The position numbers were made by a program, and so were the translations under genes. Below are positions 9,053-19,253 of a DNA stretch of 64,000 nt, piece after piece (the first letter of the stretch is position 1; each line of letters opens with the position of its first letter). This stretch comes from Eubacterium ruminantium (lineage in GTDB: Bacteria; Bacillota; Clostridia; Lachnospirales; Lachnospiraceae), in the NCBI GenBank assembly GCA_900108205.1, contig FNUU01000015.1, positions 1 to 64,000 of the forward strand. The letters run 5' to 3'. The notes beneath the pieces were generated by a model, which saw nothing but the letters and a program-made list of their open reading frames with translations, searched no databases and had not been told where the DNA came from.

Positions 9053-10327
9053 ATGAAAAAGAACAGTGTTATAAAGTATCTTCTTCCGTCAATACTTATC
9101 ATTCTGATCATTAATATTTCCTGCTGCTTTGCAGATTACTGCTTCGAGCTGTCAAAAGAAATATTTACGGATATTGCTGACAGAAATGGTTTTGTAACAG
9201 ATTTATTCCTCGTGGAGATTCAGATCACATTCATAGTCCTATCGCTTGCTACAGTACTTTCGACTCAGACTAAACCGGTATACTGGGAAGATATTTTCCA
9301 GTATCGCCTGATCAAACCGAAATTCTGGAATTTCACGGCGATAACCTCATATATTCTGGCTACAATGATAGACGGTGTCGTAATAATGATCGCGGATAAA
9401 TGCATGGGTGGTTATTACTTCACGATGGGTATCATTTCAAGCTTCCTGATATCATTGATATTGATGAGTATACTTTCTGTAAGAATGATCGGAGCCAACT
9501 TCGGACGTGAAGAGCTGAAAAAAGAACTGGAAGAATCGCTCAGGGACAGTATAAAATCCATCCAAAAGGTTAACGAGCATATCGGATTTGATAAGGGACT
9601 GAGGATACCGCAGATCAGACAGCTGGTTCAGGTAACTATACAGGAACTGGAAGAAAAGAAGATAGACCTGGCCTGTGAAAATATGGATCTGCTTTTCAGG
9701 TTCGGATTTTATCAGACCTTAAACAGATGTTATAAATATGCCATTGACAGCAGTGGTTCTGCAAGTCTGATGGACGAAGTGAATTATTCTTTGATGCATA
9801 ATGCGTTGCAGGATAACAGGACGGATTTCTTTGCAAGTTTATTCTGTCCGATCCCTTTTGAATCACAGGTTATTCTCTGGGATGATATTATTTATGACGA
9901 ATTCGATAAAGCGGCAGTACTGTTCAGGGATGGGAAAAAGGAAGAGGCGTTTAAGATCCGTTACAGGCTGTTTGATGCGTTATTACTGGCCCTGTCCCAT
10001 ACGTGGCAGGGGCTTCCTGCAGAATCGACAGAATATCCGGAGGAGCATACAAGGTATCAGATCATCATGCTTATGGCTACCTTTGTTAATCGCCGTATGC
10101 AGTATAAGCCGTTCGAGATAGATGGCAAAATGATCACTCTTGAAAAAGACTGGGAAACAAATGAACGTGAAATGGAAGGGTATGATCGTGATAATGTCTG
10201 CCTTGAAGATCTATTTTTACCTCAGGTAAATGAAACCCTTGACAGGTGGCTGGATATAGATGATGACTTTCTGTGTGACAGGCTTTACCTTGACTGGGAA
10301 CAGCTGGGGCTTGCAAGAAAATTTTAA
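9053..10327 (+). CDS. Unknown membrane protein with cytoplasmic C-terminal domain
   Basis: The 424-residue protein has about four hydrophobic helices in the first 150 residues (around 10-30, 50-70, 95-115 and 125-150), then a Lys/Glu-rich helix and a soluble region rich in aromatic and acidic residues. The start has AAAGGAG 7 nt upstream. No family is recognised. It is a single-gene unit with an extended -10 promoter and a bidirectional terminator after it, pointing away from the TetR operon. The divergent placement next to a TetR regulator is suggestive, but no direct link is visible. Confidence 0.8.
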   Translation: MKKNSVIKYLLPSILIILIINISCCFADYCFELSKEIFTDIADRNGFVTDLFLVEIQITFIVLSLATVLSTQTKPVYWEDIFQYRLIKPKFWNFTAITSYILATMIDGVVIMIADKCMGGYYFTMGIISSFLISLILMSILSVRMIGANFGREELKKELEESLRDSIKSIQKVNEHIGFDKGLRIPQIRQLVQVTIQELEEKKIDLACENMDLLFRFGFYQTLNRCYKYAIDSSGSASLMDEVNYSLMHNALQDNRTDFFASLFCPIPFESQVILWDDIIYDEFDKAAVLFRDGKKEEAFKIRYRLFDALLLALSHTWQGLPAESTEYPEEHTRYQIIMLMATFVNRRMQYKPFEIDGKMITLEKDWETNEREMEGYDRDNVCLEDLFLPQVNETLDRWLDIDDDFLCDRLYLDWEQLGLARKF

Positions 10328-10419
10328 CATGTTGCGCTTTTGTTGCCGGAAATGAGTTACAATCCAGTTAATTTAAAAACAGACAATAAATAAATGCCAT
10401 AACAAAGGACAAAAAAAAT

Positions 10420-10458
10420 ATCCGATGCAGTCCGGTATGAACCAAAACTGCATCGGAT
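10420..10458. terminator. Bidirectional intrinsic terminator
   Basis: The perfect 12-bp stem ATCCGATGCAGT / ACTGCATCGGAT (10420-10431 and 10447-10458) is flanked by an A8 tract on the left and a T7 tract on the right. It sits between the converging unknown membrane protein gene and galT, and serves both. Confidence 0.9.
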
Positions 10459-10464
10459 GTTTTT

Positions 10465-11997
10465 TTATGCGTTGATATATTCGATAAATCTCTTAAAGGC
10501 AGCCATTCCTTTTTCGTCTCTCTTATAAACTCCTGCACATTCAAGCACTTTGGAGAATACAAGACCGATTTCCTTCTGTACAGCCTTATGAAGAAGTACG
10601 GGATCAGAAAGTGTTGTTTCGTCGTAATTCGGAATCCATTTTTCTACCCAGTCTGCATGCTTTGAAAGAGCCTCATCATCTCTTAGAAGATTGAGGTCCT
10701 TCTTTGCCAGAATGTGAGCTTCGAGAGCTTCCATTTCCTTCTTTAATCTTGCAGGAAGAATGGCAAGTCCCATTACTTCGATGAGACCGATATTTTCCTT
10801 TTTGATATGATGATACTCAGCGTGCGGGTGGTAAACGCCCATCGGATGCTCGTCGGTAGTGATGTTATTTCTGAGCGCAAGATCCAGAACGTAGCGGCCA
10901 TCTTCGAATCTTGCGATCGGTGTGATGGTATTATGCGGAACGCCATCTGTTTCTGCAAGGATAAATGCATCCTCGTCCGTATAAGCTCTCCATAGACCGA
11001 GAATCTTATCTGCTGCATCAGCAATCTTGTCTGCTGATTCTGATTTCAGACGGATCACTGAAAGAGGCCATTTGATGATACCGGCTTCAACATCCGGGAA
11101 GCCCTTCATTTCAAATTTATATTCATAATCAGCCTTTGCCATTGCGAAGGTGTAGGCGCCTCCCTGAAAATGGTCATGAGAGAGGATTGAGCCTCCTACG
11201 ATAGGAAGGTCTGCATTTGAACCTGCTGTATAATGTCTGTACTGGCCTACAAAGGAGAGAAGCTTTGTAAGAGTCTCCTTGTTGATGACCATAGGAATAT
11301 GTTTGTCATTAAAAATGATGCAGTGCTCGTTATAATAAACGTAAGGTGAATACTGCAGGAAGTATTTGTCACCGGAGAGGGTGATAGGGATTACTCTGTG
11401 GTTCTGACGAGCCGGGTGGCTTATATGTCCTGCATAACCTTCATTTTCCTTGCAGAGAAGACATTTTGGATAACCGGAAGCTTTGGCTTTGCCGGCAGCT
11501 GCGATGTCACGCGGATCCTTCTCAGGCTTTGAAAGGTTGATGGTTATATCTATGTCACCGTATTCTGTAGAGGTTACCCATTTCTCATCCTTGGCTACAC
11601 GCTCGGCTCTGATATAATTTGTAGCCTTGCTGAAATCATAATAGAAATCGGTAGCAGCCTTTGTGGAAACGTTGAATTTCTCGGTAAATCTTGCTCTGAC
11701 AACCGATGGAGGAGGAGTGATGCAACCCATAAGCTTTGTATCAAAAAGGTCACGCTGGGTGATCGTTGTGAGCTCGGCTATTCCATTTGCAGCGGCGTAA
11801 TCAAGAATATCATCAAGTATACTCTGGACGGTTCTTGTTCCTTCTGCGGCAAGAATGCTTTCGTCCTCTTCGAAGTCTGAAAGATTCAGTACTTCAAGAA
11901 GTCTGTTTGCTGAATAAACTTTATCCTCTTCTGAGATCAGAGCCTTATCAAGTGCGTATTTTATAAGCTCTGTTATATATGTATTAATATTTTCCAT
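10465..11997 (-). CDS. galT: Galactose-1-phosphate uridylyltransferase, class II (Gram-positive type)
   Basis: The 510-residue enzyme exchanges UDP between UDP-glucose and galactose-1-phosphate in the Leloir pathway. Its length and the segments NHRVIPI, GGSILSHDHFQGG and HPHAEYHHIKKENIGLIEVMG identify the class II family of Firmicutes rather than the shorter E. coli type. It is the second gene of the galK-galT operon: galK ends 22 nt upstream and a strong AAGGAGG site precedes the start. The operon is controlled from the region at 13466-13504. No UDP-galactose 4-epimerase gene is in the window, so galE must be elsewhere. Confidence 0.95.
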   Translation of the reverse strand: MENINTYITELIKYALDKALISEEDKVYSANRLLEVLNLSDFEEDESILAAEGTRTVQSILDDILDYAAANGIAELTTITQRDLFDTKLMGCITPPPSVVRARFTEKFNVSTKAATDFYYDFSKATNYIRAERVAKDEKWVTSTEYGDIDITINLSKPEKDPRDIAAAGKAKASGYPKCLLCKENEGYAGHISHPARQNHRVIPITLSGDKYFLQYSPYVYYNEHCIIFNDKHIPMVINKETLTKLLSFVGQYRHYTAGSNADLPIVGGSILSHDHFQGGAYTFAMAKADYEYKFEMKGFPDVEAGIIKWPLSVIRLKSESADKIADAADKILGLWRAYTDEDAFILAETDGVPHNTITPIARFEDGRYVLDLALRNNITTDEHPMGVYHPHAEYHHIKKENIGLIEVMGLAILPARLKKEMEALEAHILAKKDLNLLRDDEALSKHADWVEKWIPNYDETTLSDPVLLHKAVQKEIGLVFSKVLECAGVYKRDEKGMAAFKRFIEYINA

Positions 11998-12019
11998 TAT
12001 GTTTTCCTCCTTACAAATT

Positions 12020-13306
12020 TTAGATCAGTTTCATTCCGCCGTATTTTCTGATCTGAAGAACGTTGCAGGCGTTCTCTCCGAATACAGAGTCCATGGCATT
12101 CTTATATTCAGTTACATAATCATTTTCCACAAATGCAGCAATGGTTCCTGCAAATCCGCCGCCGTGAACTCTTGCCACGCCGTGGTTTTTACCATCCTTG
12201 TTAAGGGTGTACTCGCTTACGCCGAGAGCGATGGAAACTGCCTGATGCTCCACGTCCTTATTTGTATATACATTCTGGAGGTATTTGTAAGAGGAATCAC
12301 CGGATGCTTTGACCGCTGCGAGGAAGCTCTTTACATCGCCGCCGCGGAGGGCATTTACCTGCTCATCAACTCTTGCATTTTCTGTTATAAAATGAAGGGC
12401 TCTCAGAGCGGCTCTGTCATTTACCTTTTCTCTTATAAGGGAAATGCTGCTGATGATCTGTGAAGGCTCAACTTCTCTGAGGTAGTTCTTACCGAATACT
12501 GCGGCAGCGGCCTTCATTTCTGCAGGAACTGCTGCGTAATCCGGAGTAAGATTTACGTGGTCGGCCTTGGTATCTGTGATACAGAGTGAATAGCCATGAG
12601 ATGCCATATCAAAGTCTACCTTTTCCACTATCGGCTGATCAGGATCCTTAAAATCGATAGTTACGAGAGAGCCTACAGAGCTTGCCATCTGGTCCATCAG
12701 ACCACAAGGCTTACCAAAATATTCATTTTCTGCATACTGGCCAATCTGAGCAATGAGGATAGCGGAGATCTGCATATCATTATAAAGACCGGAAATAATG
12801 GTTCCGATAAGAGTCTCGAATGCTGCGGAAGATGACAGACCGGCACCGATAAGAACATCGCTTGTTACATAGGCGTTAAAGCCACCGATGGTGTAGCCGT
12901 TCTTCTTAAGTCCTGCGAGAACGCCTCTTATAAGAGAGGCGGTTGTTCCTTCTTCGGCATCCTTTTTCTCAAGGTCATTTATATCTATTGTAATAAGTCC
13001 GCCGCCTGCAGCTGAAATGATATTTACGTTATCGGCCTTTGAAACGATTGCAATTGCGTCACGGTTGATGGATGCGGCAAGAACCTTGCCGTGCTGGTGG
13101 TCTGTGTGATTGCCGCCAACTTCGGTTCTGCCCGGCGCGCTGTAGATCTCACCTTCATTTTCCTTGAATGTATCTATAAAACTGTCGATTGCCTTGCTGA
13201 ATCTGTCTCTGAGATAAGGGAGAAGAGCTTCATCCAGATAAACGTCCATAAGAAGATTGTCCTTCTCGCCTGATTCGAACTGCTGCTTTAATGTGTTTAA
13301 GTTCAT
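12020..13306 (-). CDS. galK: Galactokinase
   Basis: The 428-residue GHMP kinase phosphorylates galactose at C1 using ATP. The galactokinase signature is present near the N-terminus (GRTEVGGNHTDHQHGK), followed by the ATP-binding GHMP motif GAGLSSSAAFE and the C-terminal glycine-rich HGGGFAGTIAAF. The start at 13306 (MNLNTLKQ) was chosen because AGGAGGT lies 7 nt upstream; the in-frame ATG at 13312 is only 1 nt from that site, and the open frame to 13390 has no site. It is the first gene of the galKT operon, facing away from the LacI-type regulator gene. Length is slightly above the usual 390 residues. Confidence 0.96.
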   Translation of the reverse strand: MNLNTLKQQFESGEKDNLLMDVYLDEALLPYLRDRFSKAIDSFIDTFKENEGEIYSAPGRTEVGGNHTDHQHGKVLAASINRDAIAIVSKADNVNIISAAGGGLITIDINDLEKKDAEEGTTASLIRGVLAGLKKNGYTIGGFNAYVTSDVLIGAGLSSSAAFETLIGTIISGLYNDMQISAILIAQIGQYAENEYFGKPCGLMDQMASSVGSLVTIDFKDPDQPIVEKVDFDMASHGYSLCITDTKADHVNLTPDYAAVPAEMKAAAAVFGKNYLREVEPSQIISSISLIREKVNDRAALRALHFITENARVDEQVNALRGGDVKSFLAAVKASGDSSYKYLQNVYTNKDVEHQAVSIALGVSEYTLNKDGKNHGVARVHGGGFAGTIAAFVENDYVTEYKNAMDSVFGENACNVLQIRKYGGMKLI

Positions 13307-13465
13307 TTTCATTACCTCCTGAATATTTTTTAAGATGTATTGAGTGATCATGAGATGCTGTTGATTGTTATGATTAACAATGCAAAGCATTTGAAGTTAT
13401 GTATCTCGATATGTAGCATGTGCTGTATGAAGTTATGCAATCTATAATTCAATTTGCATCACTTG

Positions 13466-13504
13466 TGTTTACTAAACGATAACATTTAGTTAGTAAAAAG
13501 TCAA
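13466..13504 (-). promoter_or_regulatory. galKT promoter with overlapping LacI-type operator
   Basis: Read on the minus strand, TTGACT (13499-13504) and TATCGT (13476-13481) are spaced by 17 nt. They overlap an inverted repeat TTTACTAA / TTAGTAAA (13468-13475 and 13490-13497). The 11-mer TGTTTACTAAA (13466-13476) occurs again in the promoter of the regulator gene at 13814-13824, so one repressor probably binds both. Confidence 0.65.
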
Positions 13505-13580
13505 CACAAATATACGGTGGTTTATTATAAAATTCTGTTGTGCCCGGGTAAAAATGCGGTTGGAGTGATGTCAGTACCAC

Positions 13581-13643
13581 AGTTACCGTAGGGACTTTAG
13601 TCCCGAAGGATTATGAGAAGCGTTTTTTTGCTTCTCATAATAT
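13581..13643 (+). repeat. Dispersed intergenic repeat P, copy 1
   Basis: This unit contains a small GGGACT/AGTCCC hairpin followed by a perfect hairpin ATTATGAGAAGC / GCTTCTCATAAT around a T-rich loop. It is nearly identical to copy 2 (13699-13760), differing by GTA versus GGA and one T in the loop, and related to copy 3 at 7079-7143. Runs of T in the loop could resemble terminators, but the T tract is inside the loop. Confidence 0.8.
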
Positions 13644-13702
13644 AACTTATCAGAAGAAAAACAAGCACAAGTGAAACGAGTATTTGTTTTTCTTGATAAG
13701 TT
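13644..13702 (+). repeat. Dispersed hairpin repeat H, copy 1
   Basis: Long imperfect inverted repeat between the two P units: arms at about 13644-13664 and 13684-13702 (AACTTATCA and AGAAAAACAA against their complements). Its core, 13656-13692, recurs at 50036-50073 in an unrelated intergenic region, with 22 identical bases at its right end. Confidence 0.75.
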
Positions 13703-13760
13703 ACCGGAGGGACTTTAGTCCCGAAGGATTATGAGAAGCGTTTTTTGCTTCTCATAATAT
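13699..13760 (+). repeat. Dispersed intergenic repeat P, copy 2
   Basis: Second near-identical copy of the P unit, in the same orientation as copy 1 and separated from it by the H hairpin. Together they make a P-H-P composite of about 180 bp between the galKT promoter and the galR promoter. Confidence 0.8.
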
Positions 13761-13785
13761 TAATAAAATAACAAGAAATTTGGTA

Positions 13786-13824
13786 TCGACACAAAGTAAA
13801 CACTATGGTAAAATGTTTACTAAA
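13786..13824 (+). promoter_or_regulatory. galR promoter with overlapping operator
   Basis: TCGACA (13786-13791) and TAAAAT (13809-13814) are spaced by 17 nt. An inverted repeat GTAAACA / TGTTTAC (13796-13802 and 13814-13820) covers the -10 region, and TGTTTACTAAA repeats the galKT operator half. This arrangement implies autoregulation. Confidence 0.6.
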
Positions 13825-13864
13825 TCAAACAATCAATTCACAAAAAATATCAGTTATGAGGTAA

Positions 13865-14875
<1,011 letters not shown>

Positions 14876-14958
14876 GATACAGGTTCTGTTAGGAGTATTC
14901 TGTAATAAAATGAATCGGGGAGATAGGGTTACAAATATATTATTCAGAGGAGGTAGGC

Positions 14959-17268
14959 ATGAACGTAGAAGAATTACTTAAGGAGCTCACATTGGAGGAG
15001 AAAGCTTCGCTGGTTGCGGGCTATGATATGTGGGACACGAAGAAGATTGACAGGCTGGGAATACCGTCAATCATGGTGAGTGATGGCCCTCACGGACTGA
15101 GAAAGCAGTTTGGACGTCCGGAGGATGAAATGAATTATGGTCAGGGAGGTACCATTAATGCAGTATGTTTTCCGGCTGCCTGTGCCACTGCGGCATCATT
15201 TGACAGAAAAATGATGTATGAAATGGGACAGACTCTTGGACGTGAGTGTATTGCAGAGGATGTTCAGGTTATACTTGGACCGGCAGTAAATATTAAACGT
15301 TCCCCTCTCTGCGGAAGAAATTTTGAGTATGTATCAGAGGATCCGTATGTTGCAGGTGAGCTGTCAGCAGCTTATATAAATGGCGTACAGTCTGAAGGTG
15401 TCGGAACCTCAATCAAGCATTTTGCTGCGAATAATCAGGAGTTTGAGAGAATGTACTGCTCATCAGATGTGGATGAGAGAACTCTTCGCGAAATATATCT
15501 TTCTGCCTTTGAAACAGCTGTGAAGAAGGCGTCTCCGTGGACATTTATGGCTTCCTACAACAAAATAAACGGTGAATATGCCAGCGAGAACAAATGGCTT
15601 CTTACTGAGGTCCTCAGAAATGAATGGGGCTATAACGGCCTCGTGATGAGCGACTGGGCGGCAGTTTCCGACAGAATCAAGGGTATAGATGCAGGTCTTG
15701 ATCTTGAAATGCCGGGCAGCTACGGAGTGAATGAAGCTTCCATAATTAAGGCAGTAGAGAGCGGAGAATTATCAGAGGAAGCACTTGATAAGGCTGTAAG
15801 AAATGTTCTGAATCTTGTTAAAAAAGCTGTTGACGGAAAGAATTCGGCAGCTGATAAGAATATTAAATTTGATCGTGAAGAGGATCACAGGAAGGCAGTT
15901 GAATTTGCACGCAACTGTATAGTAATGCTTAAAAATGAAGGCGATGCCCTTCCTCTCAGAAGAAATATCGGTAAGAGTGAGCAGGTTACATTTATCGGTG
16001 AATTTGCTGAGGTTCCGAGATATCAGGGCGGCGGCAGCTCTCATATTCAGACGGACAGAATCAGCTCTGCACTTTCGGTGGCTGAAAGATATGCCGAGAG
16101 ATACGGAAGCGTTTCATATGCTAAGGGCTTCCCGGCAGACAGAGATGTTACAAATGAAAAAGAAATAGAAAAACTTATAGATGAGGCTGTCAAAGCTTCA
16201 CTTAATGCAGATAAGATTGTTGTATTTGCGGGACTTCCGGATGTGTTTGAGTCAGAAGGCTATGACAGAGAGCATATGAGCCTTCCTTCTATCCAGAACA
16301 AGGTTATTGAGGCTCTTCTTAAACTGGATACACAGGTAATAGTTGTTCTTCATAATGGTTCTCCGGTTGAAATGCCATGGGCTGATAAGGTTTCTGCCAT
16401 AGTTGAGGCATATCTCGGCGGAGAGGGCATAGGAGAGGCAGTTGTGGATGTATTATACGGAGCTGTTAACCCTTCAGGAAAGCTGGCTGAAAGCATTCCT
16501 CTCAAGCTTTCGGATAACCCGAGCTATCTTAATTTCCCGGGACATGGTCATAAGGTAAATTACGCTGAGGGAATATATGTCGGTTACAGATATTATGATA
16601 CAAAGGATATGGAAGTTCTTTATCCATTTGGACATGGCCTTTCATATACAAGTTTTGAGTATTCGGAGCTTAAGGTTATTGAAGACAGCAAGAATAATAC
16701 CGCGGTTGTAACGGTTGAGGTAAAGAATACAGGAGAAATGGCAGGCAAGGATGTAATTCAGCTCTATGTTGCAGATAAAACCGGCCTTGTTGCAAGACCT
16801 TCACATGAACTGAAGGGCTTCGAGAAAGTATATTTAAAGCCGGGAGAAACAGAACTGGTCAGCTTTACATTAGACAGCAGAGCCTTTGCTTACTATGATA
16901 CAGATAAGCATAACTGGGAGGTCCCTGCAGGTAAGTATGTGATAGAGATCGGACACTCTTCAAGAGATATTGCTCTTACTCAGGAAATCGAGCTGAATGG
17001 AACATATGAATATATTCCATATATAAGCAGAGATGTTCAGACAGGAGAGGTTCTTGCATGCAAATATACCAGAGATTATATGCTTGAGGCTATGAAGAAA
17101 TATGCAACAGCCTTTGGTATCACTCCTGAAAACCCTGAAGCAGATGCCATGGTAGAGGCTGTACTGAAGTTTATGCCTCTCAGAGGATACAGAAACTTCG
17201 GAGGAATACCAAATGAGGAGATCGATAAGGTAGTGGAAGATCTGAAGAAGCTGACAGGTCAGGAATAA
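14959..17268 (+). CDS. Glycoside hydrolase family 3, beta-glucosidase-like
   Basis: The 769-residue protein has the GH3 N-terminal barrel with the substrate motif KHFAANNQE (about residues 153-161) and the nucleophile Asp in VMSDWA (about 230-235), then the alpha/beta sandwich domain and a fibronectin III-like domain (about 560-650). A further roughly 70-residue helical tail follows the Fn3-like domain and is not part of the core family. There is no signal peptide, so it acts in the cytoplasm on imported oligosaccharides. AGGAGG precedes the start. The position after galR and opposite galKT suggests it releases glucose or galactose from beta-linked disaccharides; exact specificity cannot be read. 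Confidence 0.92.
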   Translation: MNVEELLKELTLEEKASLVAGYDMWDTKKIDRLGIPSIMVSDGPHGLRKQFGRPEDEMNYGQGGTINAVCFPAACATAASFDRKMMYEMGQTLGRECIAEDVQVILGPAVNIKRSPLCGRNFEYVSEDPYVAGELSAAYINGVQSEGVGTSIKHFAANNQEFERMYCSSDVDERTLREIYLSAFETAVKKASPWTFMASYNKINGEYASENKWLLTEVLRNEWGYNGLVMSDWAAVSDRIKGIDAGLDLEMPGSYGVNEASIIKAVESGELSEEALDKAVRNVLNLVKKAVDGKNSAADKNIKFDREEDHRKAVEFARNCIVMLKNEGDALPLRRNIGKSEQVTFIGEFAEVPRYQGGGSSHIQTDRISSALSVAERYAERYGSVSYAKGFPADRDVTNEKEIEKLIDEAVKASLNADKIVVFAGLPDVFESEGYDREHMSLPSIQNKVIEALLKLDTQVIVVLHNGSPVEMPWADKVSAIVEAYLGGEGIGEAVVDVLYGAVNPSGKLAESIPLKLSDNPSYLNFPGHGHKVNYAEGIYVGYRYYDTKDMEVLYPFGHGLSYTSFEYSELKVIEDSKNNTAVVTVEVKNTGEMAGKDVIQLYVADKTGLVARPSHELKGFEKVYLKPGETELVSFTLDSRAFAYYDTDKHNWEVPAGKYVIEIGHSSRDIALTQEIELNGTYEYIPYISRDVQTGEVLACKYTRDYMLEAMKKYATAFGITPENPEADAMVEAVLKFMPLRGYRNFGGIPNEEIDKVVEDLKKLTGQE

Positions 17269-17276
17269 TCAATAAA

Positions 17277-17729
17277 TTATCGGTTTGATCGATCAATAAT
17301 TTCAATATCGTAAATTCTGTTCAGAGGGATACGTTCATTAATGACTTGAACGTATCCCTCTTCAGGTTTCAGTTTTGCTACGGCTCCGGTTATCTTTTCA
17401 AATTCGTATCGGATCTTTTCACCGTCATATATCGGAGTCCTTATGATGATGCTGATCATGTCACCGGAGTGGAGAGAGTGAAGAAGCTCATTTATCTCAT
17501 CCTCTCGTTCAGGTGTCAGATCATTTTCGGGATGGGGTATCTTTATTCTGGCAGATAGGGTTTTGTTAAGACCGCGCAGAGCTGAAAATGGCGCAAAAAT
17601 CTTAGCTCTTTCGAGAAGATCCATTTTCGGATGCTCAGCGAAGAACTGATCATTTTCATGAACCGGGCGTTCTTTATCAATTATATCTCTGTATTTTTTT
17701 CTGGTTTCTTCTATGTTTATCGTACTCAT
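17277..17729 (-). CDS. YolD-like family protein, partner of Y-family polymerase
   Basis: The 150-residue soluble protein resembles the YolD-like family: an N-terminal helical segment with RAKIFAPFSALRGL and a C-terminal beta-rich half with the pattern VNERIPLNRIYDIEI. In Firmicutes such proteins are found beside UvrX/UmuC-like polymerases and have been proposed to act like UmuD partners. Here it lies 102 nt downstream of the Y-family polymerase on the same strand, supporting a common transcript under the LexA-like box at 19254. No catalytic residues are recognisable and the biochemical role is not established. Confidence 0.8.
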   Translation of the reverse strand: MSTINIEETRKKYRDIIDKERPVHENDQFFAEHPKMDLLERAKIFAPFSALRGLNKTLSARIKIPHPENDLTPEREDEINELLHSLHSGDMISIIIRTPIYDGEKIRYEFEKITGAVAKLKPEEGYVQVINERIPLNRIYDIEIIDRSNR

Positions 17730-17831
17730 ATGGTGTCCTGTATTGTATATTGTGAAGCAAAAACTGTATTTATCATATATCCTATCGGAAGAAAAAAGTG
17801 CGAGAGAACTGAGTATTATTATAGGCTATAC

Positions 17832-19229
17832 TCATGCCTTGTGGCCTCCAATCTGTCCGTTACGTTCTCTTGCGGTGGCTCCGTCAATGAAGCTGGTGCC
17901 GCGGAGAATGGCATTATTTCCGAATTTCTTTTTGATGGACAGCATTGCTTCCTGAAGGTTTCTCTCTTCCTTCAGCTTTTCCGGAGAGGTAAACATATCA
18001 TACTGATAGGCGCCTTCCTCCTCCGGAAGAACGTTATTTGCGGTTACATTCAGCCTTCGTACGGTAAGAGCCGGATTGATGATTCTGTCAAAAAGCAGCA
18101 TGGTTGAATTGATTATCTTTTCGCCGGAGCTTGTGTGGGTTCCGAGACGTTCTATGCCATGACCATGCTTTGGAATATTTCTTCCGTAACGGTCGGCGTG
18201 GGTTTCACCGGTGTAGCTGCCATTTTCGACAGTTTCTTTATCATATCCGATATCGATGGAAATGGCATCCGTTACGAGCCCTTTATCTACAAGATCAAGC
18301 ACGAGGGCATCGATCATTTCAAATATAACCAGTCTTGCTTTATCAGCGGTATAAGGACTGGAAAGAACCTGACCGCTGCTGACGCTGCGGTTGCCGGCTT
18401 TATAATTCTTTATGTTCTGCATGGTGGTGGGTTCTATGCCCCAGGCGTGGTCGATAAGCAGTTCTGCATCTATGCCAAAAATGTTATAGAGCTTTCTTTC
18501 ATTTATAAGGCTCATTCTGGCAACATCTCCCATGGTGAACATTCCGTTTTCCATAAGACGCCTGGCGGTGCCGTTGCCGATGCGCCAGATATCGGTGATA
18601 GGGGTATAATTCCACATGGTTTCCCTGTAAAGCTTTTCATCCAGCTCGGCGATACGTACTCCGTCGGCATCTGCTTCACGGTGTTTTGCGACTATATCCA
18701 TGGCTACCTTGGCCAGGTACATATTTGTGCCGATTCCGGCAGTGGCAGTGATGCCTGTATTTGCCAGAACATCTTTGATCATACGCATAGCCAGTTCATG
18801 GGCACTGAGACCGTAGAGGGAAATGTAATCCGTGGCATCGATAAATACCTCATCTATACTGTAAACGTGCATATCCTCCGGAGCGATGTACTTCAGATAA
18901 ATGGCATAAATGTCGGAAGAAACCTGCATATATTTCGCCATTTGAGGCGGAGCAATGATAAAATCCACCTTCTCTCCGGTGGTACGTTCAACTTCACGAA
19001 GCTTCTGCTTTACCTCGTAGAGACGCGGTCTCCCTGGGATGCCATAGGCTTTAAGTGCAGGAGAAACCGCAAGGCAAATGGTTTTATCTGTTCTGGATTC
19101 ATCGGCCACCAGAAGCTTTGCCGTAAGAGGGTCCAGTTTTCTGTCACGGCATTCGACAGATGCATAGAAGGATTTCAGGTCTATGCAGATATATGAATAT
19201 TTTTTTTGCTTTGTACCGTTTTCAGCCAT
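17832..19229 (-). CDS. Y-family translesion DNA polymerase (UmuC/UvrX-like)
   Basis: The 465-residue protein starts its palm domain with YICIDLKSFYASVEC and carries the second acidic motif in VYSIDEVFIDAT, the two metal-binding motifs of Y-family polymerases. A helix-hairpin-helix region (ITDIWRIGNGTARRL) and a little-finger domain follow. Length and organisation match UmuC/UvrX rather than DinB. It copies damaged templates with low fidelity. GGAG precedes the start at 19229, and a near-consensus LexA/DinR box lies 25 nt upstream, implying SOS induction. The YolD-like gene follows downstream. A long plus-strand open frame covers most of this gene but is a shadow. Confidence 0.95.
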   Translation of the reverse strand: MAENGTKQKKYSYICIDLKSFYASVECRDRKLDPLTAKLLVADESRTDKTICLAVSPALKAYGIPGRPRLYEVKQKLREVERTTGEKVDFIIAPPQMAKYMQVSSDIYAIYLKYIAPEDMHVYSIDEVFIDATDYISLYGLSAHELAMRMIKDVLANTGITATAGIGTNMYLAKVAMDIVAKHREADADGVRIAELDEKLYRETMWNYTPITDIWRIGNGTARRLMENGMFTMGDVARMSLINERKLYNIFGIDAELLIDHAWGIEPTTMQNIKNYKAGNRSVSSGQVLSSPYTADKARLVIFEMIDALVLDLVDKGLVTDAISIDIGYDKETVENGSYTGETHADRYGRNIPKHGHGIERLGTHTSSGEKIINSTMLLFDRIINPALTVRRLNVTANNVLPEEEGAYQYDMFTSPEKLKEERNLQEAMLSIKKKFGNNAILRGTSFIDGATARERNGQIGGHKA

Positions 19230-19253
19230 GGATTCTCCTCATTTTTCTTTATA

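Noticed and set aside
13581..13760. P repeats as a CRISPR or as rho-independent terminators
   Set aside because: The two P copies are separated by a hairpin, not a spacer of fixed length, and the T run sits in the loop rather than after the stem.
18135..19196. A 353-codon plus-strand open frame opposite the Y-family polymerase
   Set aside because: It has no ribosome site or recognisable domain, and the minus-strand polymerase motifs are unequivocal.
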